From Comamonadaceae bacterium (GTDB lineage: Bacteria > Pseudomonadota > Gammaproteobacteria > Burkholderiales > Burkholderiaceae_C): a DNA stretch of 21,090 bases. This document shows positions 7,303-15,790 of this stretch, one piece after another. A program made the position numbers and the translations under genes. Each line of letters begins with the position of its first letter. Positions within the stretch are counted from its first letter, which is position 1. The stretch spans positions 1-21,090 of the forward strand of contig JAIXXW010000236.1 of NCBI GenBank assembly GCA_027490555.1. Direction: 5' to 3'. Under the pieces are notes generated by a model that did not search any database, was not told the origin of the DNA, and saw nothing but the letters and a program-made list of their open reading frames with translations.

Positions 7303-8448
7303 ATGAGTCTCAATACCCCATCACCAGAGCGGCCTCGCACGCTCGAAGAAGCCAAGCAATGGATGCTCCAGCGATTGGAGTCGCGCTTCCATCCTCTGAA
7401 CGCACTGAATCTGAAGGACGGCCCACAAGAAATTGCAGGCATCCCCGGCCTGGATGGCCAAAGCTGGGGAGGCTATTGGGGTGGTTTGGGAGATCAGGCG
7501 CTGGAAGCCTCGCGGCAGGCTCATAAAAGCGGCCAACATACCGAGGCGAAAGAACTTCTGGAAAAAGCGACTGGGCTTTACTTCATCGGCCGCTTTCCGT
7601 GCCCCAACCATCCGGCCAAACAGCGGTGCGCCCAAGCTGAGCGTGACACATACCTTGCCCTCAGCCAGTACTGGACCGAGCCCATCGAACGTGTTGAGGT
7701 CCCCTTCCAAGGCAATGCTGGTGAAGGTTCATGCGTACCGATCCTCATCCGCCGACCACGCGGGAAGGCCATGCCACCAGTGGTCATCATGTGGGGAGGT
7801 GTTGATGCGTGCAAGGAGCAGATGACGGCGGCTTGCAATGCGCTCTTGGCCAAGGGAATCGCGACGGTGGCGATGGACAATGCCGGAACCGGAGAGTCAC
7901 CCGTTCGCGGTGTCGTCGATGCGCATCGGCAATTTCTTACGGTGATGGATTGGGTTGATCGCCAATCCGATTGGCGGGGCGGGCGTGTAGGACTGCTGGG
8001 TCGCTCGTTTGGTGGCTATTGGGCAACGAAGCTGGCGCACTTGGTGCCTGAGAGGATTGCAGGCGCTGTGAACTGGGGTGGCGGTGCTCACTACATGTTT
8101 CAACCAGAATGGATCGCTGCTTCACGCTATCCGGACAGCTATTTGATGGAATTGGTCGAAACGCGAAGCCTCATGCTGGGGGCTGGTAACGACGATGAGT
8201 ACATCGCCTTTTTCAAGAGGCTATCACTCCTTGATCAAGGGTTGCTGGACCAACCCAGTGCACCTTTGCTGCTTGTCAATGGCAAGGAAGACCGCCAATG
8301 TCCCGTTGCCGATATTCACCTGCTCACAGAACATGGTTCGCCAAAAACCGTGCGATTTTTCCCCGGTGGTCATATGGGTCTGACGCCTCAGACACTTCCG
8401 ACCATCGTCGATTGGCTGGCTGCGCAAGTTCAAGGGGCAAGGCCATGA
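7303..8448 (+). CDS. Alpha/beta hydrolase related to 2,6-dihydroxypseudooxynicotine hydrolase (FrsA/DUF1100-like C-C hydrolase)
   Basis: The 381-residue protein has a helical N-terminal domain (about 1-125) and an alpha/beta-hydrolase domain. The triad is visible: Ser235 in GRSFGG, Asp330 in NGKEDRQCP and His357 in GGHMG. VVIMWGGVDACKEQ (160-173) and GIATVAMDNAGTGES (185-199) match the arrangement of the nicotine-pathway enzyme DHPON hydrolase, which cuts a C-C bond between a pyridine ring and its acyl side chain. Related family members are esterases or C-C hydrolases. The ATG at 7303 is chosen because homology starts soon after; no clear Shine-Dalgarno sequence precedes it, and in-frame ATGs at 7054, 7075, 7099 and 7111 are possible but would add unconserved sequence. 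First gene of the rightward operon; its stop overlaps the next start in ATGA. Confidence 0.85.
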   Translation: MSLNTPSPERPRTLEEAKQWMLQRLESRFHPLNALNLKDGPQEIAGIPGLDGQSWGGYWGGLGDQALEASRQAHKSGQHTEAKELLEKATGLYFIGRFPCPNHPAKQRCAQAERDTYLALSQYWTEPIERVEVPFQGNAGEGSCVPILIRRPRGKAMPPVVIMWGGVDACKEQMTAACNALLAKGIATVAMDNAGTGESPVRGVVDAHRQFLTVMDWVDRQSDWRGGRVGLLGRSFGGYWATKLAHLVPERIAGAVNWGGGAHYMFQPEWIAASRYPDSYLMELVETRSLMLGAGNDDEYIAFFKRLSLLDQGLLDQPSAPLLLVNGKEDRQCPVADIHLLTEHGSPKTVRFFPGGHMGLTPQTLPTIVDWLAAQVQGARP

Positions 8449-8756
8449 GCCGAAATTGGCGTCAAGACATGCCGACGGTCGAAGCCTACTGGATGAACAG
8501 GGTTCTCTTCGATATTCATCATCAGCCCAACGACCTCGACCGTTACAAGCAAAGTCCTGATGCGTACATGCAGGAATTGCCCTTGTCGGAAAAATCAAAA
8601 GCAGCGATACGGGACAACGACATCGGGGCCATGTACTTGGCTGGCGTGAACCCCTATCTGCTGCGTGCACATTGCCTTGGACTGCACATTTCCGAAGCGG
8701 TGTTCGTACAGTCCCTGCGGCAAGTTGGCGCCATGCACGAGGTGAACCATGGCTGA
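8445..8756 (+). CDS. Extradiol ring-cleavage dioxygenase small subunit (LigA-like)
   Basis: The 103-residue all-helical protein matches the LigA (protocatechuate 4,5-dioxygenase alpha) domain: a central LPLSEKSKAAIRDNDIGAMY segment followed by LAGVNPYLLRAHCLGLH. LigA has no catalytic metal ligands; it caps the active site of the LigB subunit. The start at 8445 is set by ATGA overlap with the hydrolase stop; the longer frame upstream only shadows that gene. It overlaps the LigB-like gene by 8 bp, so the two subunits are made together. Small and large subunits are separate here, as in Sphingobium LigAB, not fused as in gallate dioxygenases. Confidence 0.9.
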   Translation: MSRNWRQDMPTVEAYWMNRVLFDIHHQPNDLDRYKQSPDAYMQELPLSEKSKAAIRDNDIGAMYLAGVNPYLLRAHCLGLHISEAVFVQSLRQVGAMHEVNHG

Positions 8757-9579
8757 ACTGGTCTCGGTCCATGCGGTGAGTCACACTCCTGTGATGATCA
8801 ACTTTGCGGACGCCGTTTCCGACGCTGTTCGCACGGAGGTATTTGATGCCTATCGCCAGGTCGGGCAAGAGATTCTCTCGGCCAAGCCCCAGACCTTGAT
8901 CGTGATCTCTGACGACCACGTGCACAACTTTTTTCTGAACAATTTCCCCGCCTTTTGCATCGGCGCTGCAGATGCCTACTTGAGTCCAGTCGAACATTGG
9001 CTGAAGCTTGAGAAGCGAAGTCTGCCTGGCGATGGTGCTTTGGGTGCTCATCTTCTGGGCACCGCACTTCAAAGCGGCTTTGATCCATCGTTTTCGATGG
9101 ATCTGACCCTGGATCATGGGGTTTTGACGCCTCTTCATCTTGCCGGAATGGCCGAGGACATTCCTGTCGTGCCTTTGCTTGTCAACTGTGTACAGCCTCC
9201 CTTGCCACCCATGAAGCGAGCGCTCCAGTGGGGGCGTATGCTGAAAAACGCCATCGCGACTTATCAAGGTTGCGATCGGGTCTCCATCTTGGCAACGGGT
9301 GGGATCAGTCACGACATTTCAACCCCCCGGATGGGCATGGTGAATGAACAGTTTGACCGGGAGTTCCTGCGATTGCTGGGTGCTGGCGACGACGATGCAT
9401 TGACTCGCTATGCGAGCGATTTTGTCAACGAGGCGGGCAACGGCGCGGAAGAAATTCGCAATTGGCTGGTTGCTCATGGCGCTGCGGAGGGGAGACGTTA
9501 CGAGACCGTCTTCTACAAAGGTGTCACAAGCTGGTACACCGGCATCGGTCTTGGTCGTTGGACAAAGGCGGACCGGTGA
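8749..9579 (+). CDS. Class III extradiol ring-cleavage dioxygenase catalytic subunit (LigB-like)
   Basis: The 276-residue protein carries the LigB-family iron site: His12 (VSHTP), His57 (SDDHVHN) and Glu235 (AEEIRNW), with His188 (GGISHDI) in the place of the catalytic acid/base His195 of LigB. These enzymes use Fe(II) and O2 to open an ortho-diol ring next to one hydroxyl (meta cleavage). Family members act on protocatechuate, gallate, catechols and hydroxylated pyridines, so the substrate is open; the neighbours favour a ring prepared by the Mo hydroxylase and the flavin monooxygenase. Start overlaps the LigA-like gene by 8 bp, and the stop shares a base with the next start (TGATG). Confidence 0.92.
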   Translation: MAELVSVHAVSHTPVMINFADAVSDAVRTEVFDAYRQVGQEILSAKPQTLIVISDDHVHNFFLNNFPAFCIGAADAYLSPVEHWLKLEKRSLPGDGALGAHLLGTALQSGFDPSFSMDLTLDHGVLTPLHLAGMAEDIPVVPLLVNCVQPPLPPMKRALQWGRMLKNAIATYQGCDRVSILATGGISHDISTPRMGMVNEQFDREFLRLLGAGDDDALTRYASDFVNEAGNGAEEIRNWLVAHGAAEGRRYETVFYKGVTSWYTGIGLGRWTKADR

Positions 9580-10364
9580 TGGAACATCAGCCACTTTTTT
9601 TCCGCGATAAAGGCCCAGGGGAGGCGCCGGTCGTCGTTTTGCTCCATTCACTGGCCACCCATGGCCAATTGTGGGCCTGGCAGCAGTCCGTATGGAGCGC
9701 CTGCTTCCGGGTTCTGAGCATAGATTTGCCGGGGCATGGTCGCAGCAACCATGTCAGGGGTGATGACTCTTTGCAGGACATGGCAGCCCAGGTTCTGGCC
9801 ACTTTGGACTCCATAGGCGTTGAGCGAGCATCCTTCGTCGGCGTTTCACTCGGCGGAATGGTGGCACAGGCCCTTGCTTTGAACAGGCCAGATCGGGTGG
9901 AGTCTTTGGTTCTTGCGCATTGCGGTGCCCGCACAGAGGATGCGGTGAAAAAAATATGGGATCAACGAATCAAGCAGGTGCAGGACGAAGGCATGTCGGC
10001 GCAAGTCCCACCCACACTCGCGCGCTGGTTCCCTCGTGAGTTCGCCACGTCATCGCCCATGACGCTGCAATGGGTCGCAGAAATGATCCGGCACACCCCG
10101 ATTGAAGGTTACGTTTCAGCCATACGAGCAATTCAGGCGCTTGATCATCTGGATCGAATTCACCTCATCAAGGTGCCCACCTTGGTGGTCGCAGGTGATG
10201 AGGACATCGCCGTGACTCCGGCAATGGCATCTGCCCTGGCCGATGGCATTGCGGGATCTGAGTTGATGATTCTTGAAGGTGCCGGTCACCTTGGGAATGT
10301 TCAAACGCCGCATCTTTTCAGCGAACGAGTCGGAAATTTCATCAGTTGTCATCTCATCTCCTGA
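9579..10364 (+). CDS. Alpha/beta hydrolase (PcaD/MhpC-like)
   Basis: The 261-residue protein is a compact alpha/beta hydrolase with oxyanion segment LLHSLATHG (21-29), DLPGHGRS (49-56), nucleophile Ser90 in GVSLGG, Asp209 in AGDEDIAVTP and His237 in GAGHLGNVQTP. The pattern is that of 3-oxoadipate enol-lactonases and meta-cleavage-product hydrolases. Directly after LigAB it probably hydrolyses the ring-opened product or its lactone. The start at 9579 uses the TGATG overlap; the longer frame upstream lies in the LigB-like gene. The exact bond cut (lactone, C-C or amide) cannot be decided from the sequence. Confidence 0.88.
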   Translation: MEHQPLFFRDKGPGEAPVVVLLHSLATHGQLWAWQQSVWSACFRVLSIDLPGHGRSNHVRGDDSLQDMAAQVLATLDSIGVERASFVGVSLGGMVAQALALNRPDRVESLVLAHCGARTEDAVKKIWDQRIKQVQDEGMSAQVPPTLARWFPREFATSSPMTLQWVAEMIRHTPIEGYVSAIRAIQALDHLDRIHLIKVPTLVVAGDEDIAVTPAMASALADGIAGSELMILEGAGHLGNVQTPHLFSERVGNFISCHLIS

Positions 10365-10394
10365 TAACCCTTCTTCATCTTCCATAGAAGCGTC

Positions 10395-12746
10395 ATGAAC
10401 CCAAACGTCCAGAAATCTTCTGTAGTTCATATCGGTGACTCTCCACGTCGGGTGGAGGACCACAAGTTCCTCACAGGCCGTGGGCAATACGTTGAGGACC
10501 TGGATTTTCCGAGCTTGGCGCACGGGGTTCCATTGCTGTCGCCACACGCGCATGCACGCATTGTGTCCATCGATGTGCGACGTGCTCGTCAGGCCCCCGG
10601 GGTGTTGTGTGTACTGACTGGCCAGGATGCCATTGATGAGGGTTTGGGTGGTTTTCCACCCCTGTTCATGCCCGAAGACATGGGAGGCCCCAAGGGCTAC
10701 CGCACTTCCCGACCAGTTTTGGTCTCTGACCGGGTTCGTCATGTCGGGGACCGCGTGGCCTTTGTGGTGGCGGAAACCGCAGACCAGGCTCGAGATGCCT
10801 TGGATTTGATCGAAGTCGACTATGAACCCCTGCCAGCCGTTGTCGATTTGTCCGATGCGTCGGCAGAGGGGGCGCCGCAAATTTGGGAAGGTGCCCCTGG
10901 CAATCGGTGCTGCATGGTCATGTTCGGCAATGAGGCAGCCACGACCGACGCCTTTGCTGCTGCCGCTCATGTCACCACGCTGGAGTTGTTGAACAACCGG
11001 GTCAGTGCCAACTCCATCGAACCGCGCTGCGCCATCGGTCTTTACAGCGGAGTCGATGACACCTATATCCTGTACAGCAGTCTTCAAAATCCGCATGGTG
11101 CCCGGCAGATGCTTGCCCAAGCGGTGCTCAAGGTGGAAGAAATTCAGCTGAGGGTCGTCTCGCCTGATGTGGGCGGCGGGTTTGGCATGAAAGCCGACCC
11201 CTATCCTGAAGACGCCATGGTGCTCTGGGCTGCCCGGCGCACAGGTCGGCCAGTCAAATGGGTGCCCACACGCAGTGAAAGCATCGCAACAGACAACCAC
11301 GGCAGGGACCAGCGGGTCAACGCTGAAATGGCCCTTGATGCCCAAGGTCGAATTCTTGCGATTCGCATGCGCTCCATGCATTCCTTTGGCGCGTATGTGA
11401 TGTCTGCTGCGGTGGCTCCTTTGACATTTGCCGTTCGATTCGTCCCAAGCGTCTACAACGTTCCAGCCTTTCATGGCGTGAACGTTGCAATTTTCACGAA
11501 CACTTGCCCGACAGGACCCTATCGCGGCGCCGGTCGTCCAGAAGCCACCTATGTGTGTGAGCGCCTGATCGATCAGGCCGCGCATGAACTGGGCTTGAAC
11601 CCTGCTGAACTCCGCCGAAGAAACCTGATTCGGCCAGATCAGCTGCCCTACAGCACCCACACCGGATTTGTCTACGACAGTGGAGACTTCCCAGATATTC
11701 TGGAAAAAGCCTTGCGGCTTTCTGGCGAGGAGAGTTATCCCTTGCGTAAGGCTGAGAGTGCGGCCAGAGGACTGTTGCGTGGTCGTGGGATTGGCTTCTT
11801 CATCGAGCAAGGGAGCATTTTCAATGACAAGATGACGCTGCGCTTTGACGCAAGCGGGGGACTGACCATTCTGTCGGGGCTGCATTCGCATGGTCAAAGC
11901 CATGCCACTGTGTTTGCGCAGCTGGTGTCTGACTGGCTGGGAGTCCCGTTTGCTTCGGTTAAGTATCTGCAAGGCGACACCGACAAAATTTCGTTCGGTC
12001 GAGGCACTTATGCCGCCCGGTCGTCCATGATTGGCAGCAATGCGCTTCGCATTGCTGCCGATGAACTGATCGCAAAAGGCAAGCCGATCGCGGCTTTTCT
12101 CATGAATTGCACCAAAGACGAGGTCGAATTCAAAGATCGGTTGTATGCGGGTCCGGGGGGCAAGCAAATCCCCATGACGGAGGTGGCCAAAGCGGCGCAT
12201 ATCAAGGCCGGGCCTCTGGCCTCTTTCGGAGTCGGCTTGGAGGCCAGCGGGGTGTGGAACACCGATCCGCCCAACTTTCCGAATGGTTGCCATGTCTGTG
12301 AGCTGGTGATTGACCCTGAAACAGGCGTGGTGGACATCGAGAGTTACACCGCAGTCGATGATGTGGGTCGGGTATTGAATCCACAGATATGTGAGGGTCA
12401 GGTGCATGGAGGCGTTGCCCAAGGCATCGGTCAGGCCCTGCTCGAGCAGGTGGTCTATGACCGCGAGACTGGGCAACTGATCAGTGGCAGTTTCATGGAT
12501 TACGGGATGCCTCGCGCCGACGATATTCCGATGATGAAAACGCAACTTGAGGAAGTGACTTGCAAGACCAATCCGGTGGGTGTCAAGGCTGTGGGTGAGG
12601 CCGGGACCATCGGTGCACCGGCTGCAGTGATGAATGCCGTGCACGACGCCTTGCGCGCGGTGGGGGTCACGCACCTGGACATGCCTGCCACGCCCTTGAA
12701 GGTCTGGAATGCCATTCAGGTTGCCAAAGTCAGAGGTCAAGCATGA
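10395..12746 (+). CDS. Molybdenum hydroxylase large subunit (xanthine dehydrogenase family, CoxL-like)
   Basis: The 783-residue protein holds the Mo-molybdopterin cofactor and active site. Motifs in order: RVEDHKFLTGRGQYVED (19-35), GGGFGMK (about 260), PYRGAGRPE (375-383), GQVHGGVAQGIGQA, and the catalytic Glu735 in KAVGEAGTIGAP. The CO-dehydrogenase signature Cys (VAYRCSFR loop) is absent; the loop reads PYRGAGR, typical of hydroxylases of N-heterocycles, aldehydes and aromatic acyl compounds. The enzyme would add an OH group from water, passing electrons to Fe-S and FAD subunits encoded about 1.8 kb downstream. It begins 30 bp after the hydrolase with a weak ribosome-binding site and overlaps the SDR gene by 4 bp. 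Substrate unassigned; a ring carbon next to a ring nitrogen is the commonest target in the family. Confidence 0.93.
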   Translation: MNPNVQKSSVVHIGDSPRRVEDHKFLTGRGQYVEDLDFPSLAHGVPLLSPHAHARIVSIDVRRARQAPGVLCVLTGQDAIDEGLGGFPPLFMPEDMGGPKGYRTSRPVLVSDRVRHVGDRVAFVVAETADQARDALDLIEVDYEPLPAVVDLSDASAEGAPQIWEGAPGNRCCMVMFGNEAATTDAFAAAAHVTTLELLNNRVSANSIEPRCAIGLYSGVDDTYILYSSLQNPHGARQMLAQAVLKVEEIQLRVVSPDVGGGFGMKADPYPEDAMVLWAARRTGRPVKWVPTRSESIATDNHGRDQRVNAEMALDAQGRILAIRMRSMHSFGAYVMSAAVAPLTFAVRFVPSVYNVPAFHGVNVAIFTNTCPTGPYRGAGRPEATYVCERLIDQAAHELGLNPAELRRRNLIRPDQLPYSTHTGFVYDSGDFPDILEKALRLSGEESYPLRKAESAARGLLRGRGIGFFIEQGSIFNDKMTLRFDASGGLTILSGLHSHGQSHATVFAQLVSDWLGVPFASVKYLQGDTDKISFGRGTYAARSSMIGSNALRIAADELIAKGKPIAAFLMNCTKDEVEFKDRLYAGPGGKQIPMTEVAKAAHIKAGPLASFGVGLEASGVWNTDPPNFPNGCHVCELVIDPETGVVDIESYTAVDDVGRVLNPQICEGQVHGGVAQGIGQALLEQVVYDRETGQLISGSFMDYGMPRADDIPMMKTQLEEVTCKTNPVGVKAVGEAGTIGAPAAVMNAVHDALRAVGVTHLDMPATPLKVWNAIQVAKVRGQA

Positions 12747-13516
12747 CGAAAAAGCGACTGTCCGACAAAGTCATCGCCATCACTGGTGCTGGTGGTGGCT
12801 TGGGTGCCGCCACAGCCAAGGCAATGGCCGCCGAAGGAGCCGCCTTGGCCTTGACCGACCGCGACGCAGAGGGGCTTGAGCATCTGGCGCAGACACTGCG
12901 CGAAACGGGTGCGAAATTCATCCTGAAGGCCGGTGATGTTCGAGATCGCCAAACGCACATCGACCTGCATGATCTCGCCATCCGTGAATTCGGTCAGATC
13001 GATGGACTGTGCAATGTGGCGGGGATTTTGGGGCCAGGAACTCTGGACCAGGCCACAACCGATCAATTCGATCAGGTCATGCATGTCAACTGCTTGGCAC
13101 AGCTGCTGGCGATCCAGACATTTGCGCCGTCGATGGGGCGCAACTGTCAGAGTTCGATCGTCAACGTGGCCTCGGTTGGGGCGCTGGTTGGTCTTCCACT
13201 GATGAGTGTCTACTGTGCGTCCAAGGCAGCTGTTGTTGGCTTGACCAAGGCTGTCGCGGTTGAGTTGGCTCCGCGCATCAGATGCAATGTCGTGTGTCCA
13301 GGTGGCATTGACACCCCCATGGCCAAGAACCTGCTGAGCTCGGTTCCCCCCAGCCACCGCGATGAATTGTTGAGCAAATTGACAGGCCGTCAACTTTTGA
13401 AGCGTTTTGCTTCCCCTGAAGAGATAGCTGCAGTACTCGTTTTTCTTGTTTCTGATGAAAGCGCGTTCCTGACAGGAGCCGTTTTGGCGGCGGATGGCGG
13501 GCATACCGCCTGGTGA
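12743..13516 (+). CDS. Short-chain dehydrogenase/reductase (SDR)
   Basis: The 257-residue classical SDR shows the cofactor motif TGAGGGLG (14-21), Asp39 at the end of strand 2 (favouring NAD over NADP), NVAG (91-94), and the Ser144-Tyr157-Lys161 catalytic set (YCASK). The end, VLAADGGHTAW, is the usual SDR C-terminus. It would oxidise an alcohol or reduce a keto group in the pathway. It starts in ATGA overlap with the Mo-hydroxylase large subunit, which places it between the large subunit and the other subunits of that enzyme. Which intermediate it uses is unknown. Confidence 0.92.
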   Translation: MTKKRLSDKVIAITGAGGGLGAATAKAMAAEGAALALTDRDAEGLEHLAQTLRETGAKFILKAGDVRDRQTHIDLHDLAIREFGQIDGLCNVAGILGPGTLDQATTDQFDQVMHVNCLAQLLAIQTFAPSMGRNCQSSIVNVASVGALVGLPLMSVYCASKAAVVGLTKAVAVELAPRIRCNVVCPGGIDTPMAKNLLSSVPPSHRDELLSKLTGRQLLKRFASPEEIAAVLVFLVSDESAFLTGAVLAADGGHTAW

Positions 13517-13565
13517 CGCATTCCATGTTTTTTCAACCACCACTTGCAAACAGAAGGAGACTTCC

Positions 13566-14483
13566 ATGATCAATCGATGGACAAAGGTGATGATGACGAT
13601 GCTGCTTGCAGCTGTCGCTCACTTCGCGCAAGCACAAACGACCAAGGTCAATGTGGGCTATGTGCCCGCAGGTGACTGGCTTCCTGCCCTGGTAGCAGAG
13701 GACAAGGGCATGTTCGACAAGCGTGGCCTGGATGTGACCTTGAACAAAATCGCCATCGTTTCAAACATCCCGCCGGCCATTCTTTCTGGCAGCCTTCAGA
13801 TTGGCATCAGCACGCCGACGGTATTGATTGACTCGGCAGATGCTGGCCTCGGGCTTGTCGCCTTGGCGGGCGGCACCCGCTTCGTCAAAAATCCTGCCAT
13901 TTTCAGTTTGGTCGCACGTACCGGTGTCACCATCAAGACCGCCAAAGACCTGGAAGGTAAAAAAGTGGGCGTTCCCGGCCTGCGCAGCGTGTCGGATGTC
14001 TTGCTGCGCAAATGGTTGCTGGACAAAGGTGTGCAGCCGTCCAAGGTGACATTCATTGAAACACCTTTTCCCCAGATGAGGGACATTTTGAAGGGGGGTA
14101 CGGTTGATGCGGTCGCAGTGCTGGAGCCTTTCCGCACCCGTATCGTCGCCGACAACACGGGTTATCGCGTTGCCGACTATGTGGCAGAAGTCAATCCTGA
14201 TCTGATTGGCGGTGTGTGGGTTGCCCAGCGTGAATGGGTCACGGCCAATCCCCGTGCTGCCGCTTCATTCCGTGCGGCCTTGGCCGAAGCGATTGAATTC
14301 ATCAAGGCCAATCCTGACGAAGCGAAGGCGATTGAAACCAAATACCTCGGATTCAGCACCCCTTTCCAGCTCCCGTTTTCTCTGCCGATCGCCGCGAGCG
14401 ACCTGGAGACTTACATCCGCTATGCCCGGGAAGTGGGCTACCTCAACAAGAACATTGACGCCACACAGCTGATTGCACGCTGA
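13566..14483 (+). CDS. NMT1/SsuA-type ABC transporter periplasmic binding protein
   Basis: The 305-residue protein has a signal peptide (about 1-23, ending AQA before QTTKVN) and the NMT1/SsuA fold: VGYVPAGDWLPALVAEDKG, FDKRGLDVTL, an AILSGSLQIGISTP segment, LEGKKVGVPG and VAVLEPF. This class delivers sulfonates, nitrate, pyrimidine precursors, riboflavin-like compounds or aromatic acids to NitT/TauT-type ABC importers. The start at 13566 follows AGAAGGAGA at good spacing; the longer upstream frame overlaps the SDR end. The partner ATPase and two permeases are encoded 1.3 kb further on, with the Fe-S and FAD subunits of the Mo enzyme placed between. The ligand is probably the growth substrate of the cluster. 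Confidence 0.92.
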   Translation: MINRWTKVMMTMLLAAVAHFAQAQTTKVNVGYVPAGDWLPALVAEDKGMFDKRGLDVTLNKIAIVSNIPPAILSGSLQIGISTPTVLIDSADAGLGLVALAGGTRFVKNPAIFSLVARTGVTIKTAKDLEGKKVGVPGLRSVSDVLLRKWLLDKGVQPSKVTFIETPFPQMRDILKGGTVDAVAVLEPFRTRIVADNTGYRVADYVAEVNPDLIGGVWVAQREWVTANPRAAASFRAALAEAIEFIKANPDEAKAIETKYLGFSTPFQLPFSLPIAASDLETYIRYAREVGYLNKNIDATQLIAR

Positions 14484-14507
14484 TGGGCAGCGTTGGAGAA
14501 GGTCACC

Positions 14508-14984
14508 ATGCGAGTTCATATCAAGGTCAATCAAGTTCAACACGACTGTGAGGTCGAGTCCCGGACTTTGTTGTCCGACCTTTTGCGCGACAACTTGCGC
14601 CTCACCGGAACCCACCGTGGGTGCGATACAGCGCAATGCGGCGCTTGTACCGTGCACCTGGATGGCGTGGCTGTGAAGTCATGCCAGGTTCTGGCTGTTC
14701 AAGCCGACGGCAGTGACGTGGTGACCATTGAAGGGTTGGCAGGCGCAGATGGTCAGCTGCATCCCATGCAGCAGGCCTTCAGCGAATGCCATGCGCTGCA
14801 ATGTGGATTCTGCACACCTGGGATGGTCATGAGCGGTGTGGATTTGCTTCGCACCCATCCCAGGCCAGATACAGCAACCATCCGGGAAGCGCTGGAAGGC
14901 AATCTCTGCCGCTGCACCGGGTACGTCAATATCGTTGAGGCGATTCGCGTCTGTGCCGACCGAATGGCAGCAAAAGGGGGCTGA
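14508..14984 (+). CDS. Molybdenum hydroxylase iron-sulfur subunit, 2x[2Fe-2S] (CoxS-like)
   Basis: The 158-residue protein has both cluster sites of the family: the plant-type ferredoxin site Cys39, Cys44, Cys47, Cys59 (GCDTAQCGACTVHLDG) and the second site Cys99, Cys102, Cys134, Cys136 (QCGFCTPG and LCRCTGY). It carries electrons from the molybdenum centre to FAD. The ATG at 14508 is preferred over a TTG at 14493 because GGAGAAGG lies just upstream. It is followed 2 bp later by the FAD subunit. Confidence 0.94.
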   Translation: MRVHIKVNQVQHDCEVESRTLLSDLLRDNLRLTGTHRGCDTAQCGACTVHLDGVAVKSCQVLAVQADGSDVVTIEGLAGADGQLHPMQQAFSECHALQCGFCTPGMVMSGVDLLRTHPRPDTATIREALEGNLCRCTGYVNIVEAIRVCADRMAAKGG

Positions 14985-14986
14985 CC

Positions 14987-15790
14987 ATGTACGCGTTTGA
15001 GTATGAAAGAGCCACCGATCAAAAGCATGCGGTGGAGAAGTTCGAAAGTTACGACGCACCCCGCTACCTGGCAGGAGGGCAGACGCTTTTGGCGTCCATG
15101 AAGATGCGCCTGGCTCAACCCGATGCACTCATCGATTTGGGACGCGTTGCAGGCCTGAAAGACATGCGCGTTGAATCGGACGGTATGACCTTGGGTGCCA
15201 TGGTCACCCATGCCACGATCGCGCAATCCCAAGAGGTTCAGCAGTCCGCACCTTGGTTGTCCGACTTGGCCAAGGGCATAGGCGATCGCATGGTCAGGCA
15301 CAGAGGGACACTTGGGGGCTCGCTGGCCAACAGTGATCCGTCTGCTGACTGGCCAGCAGCGGCATTGGCGCTGGAGGCGACCATCGTCACCGACCGCCGG
15401 GAAATCGCTGCGACAGATTTTTTCCAAGGCATGTTCATGACTGCTTTGGAGCCCAGCGAACTGATTGTCGCCGTGCGATTTCCACAAGCGCGTCGGGCAG
15501 CTTATGCCAAATTCCGCAACCCCGCTTCAAGGTACGCCGTGGTAGGTGTGTTCGTGGCCGAGCTTCAGCACGGCGTGCGAGTGGCCGTGACGGGTGCAGG
15601 TCCCTGCGTTTTTCGTGTTGCCGAGATGGAGCAGGCCCTGGCCCAATCGTTCCAACCGTCGAGCATCGAAGGGTTACGGCCCCTGTACGGAGATTTGAAC
15701 AATGACATGCATGCCTCCTCTGAATACCGAGCGCATTTGATCTCTGTCTGTGCGCGGCGTGCCATCTCCTCTGCGATTCATCGAGCGTGA
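14987..15790 (+). CDS. Molybdenum hydroxylase FAD-binding subunit (CoxM-like)
   Basis: The 267-residue protein has the two FAD-binding stretches of the family, AGGQTLLASMK (29-39) and TLGGSLANSDPSAD (108-121), the latter matching the conserved TxGG-N-A-D motif. It accepts electrons from the Fe-S subunit and passes them to NAD or to a quinone or other carrier. Length is slightly short of the usual 280-300 residues, the C-terminal domain being compact. Its stop shares a base with the ATPase start (TGATG), so enzyme and importer genes are translationally linked. Confidence 0.93.
   Translation: MYAFEYERATDQKHAVEKFESYDAPRYLAGGQTLLASMKMRLAQPDALIDLGRVAGLKDMRVESDGMTLGAMVTHATIAQSQEVQQSAPWLSDLAKGIGDRMVRHRGTLGGSLANSDPSADWPAAALALEATIVTDRREIAATDFFQGMFMTALEPSELIVAVRFPQARRAAYAKFRNPASRYAVVGVFVAELQHGVRVAVTGAGPCVFRVAEMEQALAQSFQPSSIEGLRPLYGDLNNDMHASSEYRAHLISVCARRAISSAIHRA

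Noticed and set aside
10116..12740. Very long minus-strand open frame (874 codons) opposite the Mo-hydroxylase large subunit
   Set aside because: It is antisense to a gene with clear family motifs along its length, is His/Arg/Gly-rich without recognisable domains, and arises from codon bias in high-GC DNA.
10395..12746. Naming the Mo enzyme an aerobic carbon monoxide dehydrogenase
   Set aside because: The Cys-containing VAYRCSFR loop that defines CO-oxidising enzymes is absent; the loop reads PYRGAGR, and the operon is catabolic.
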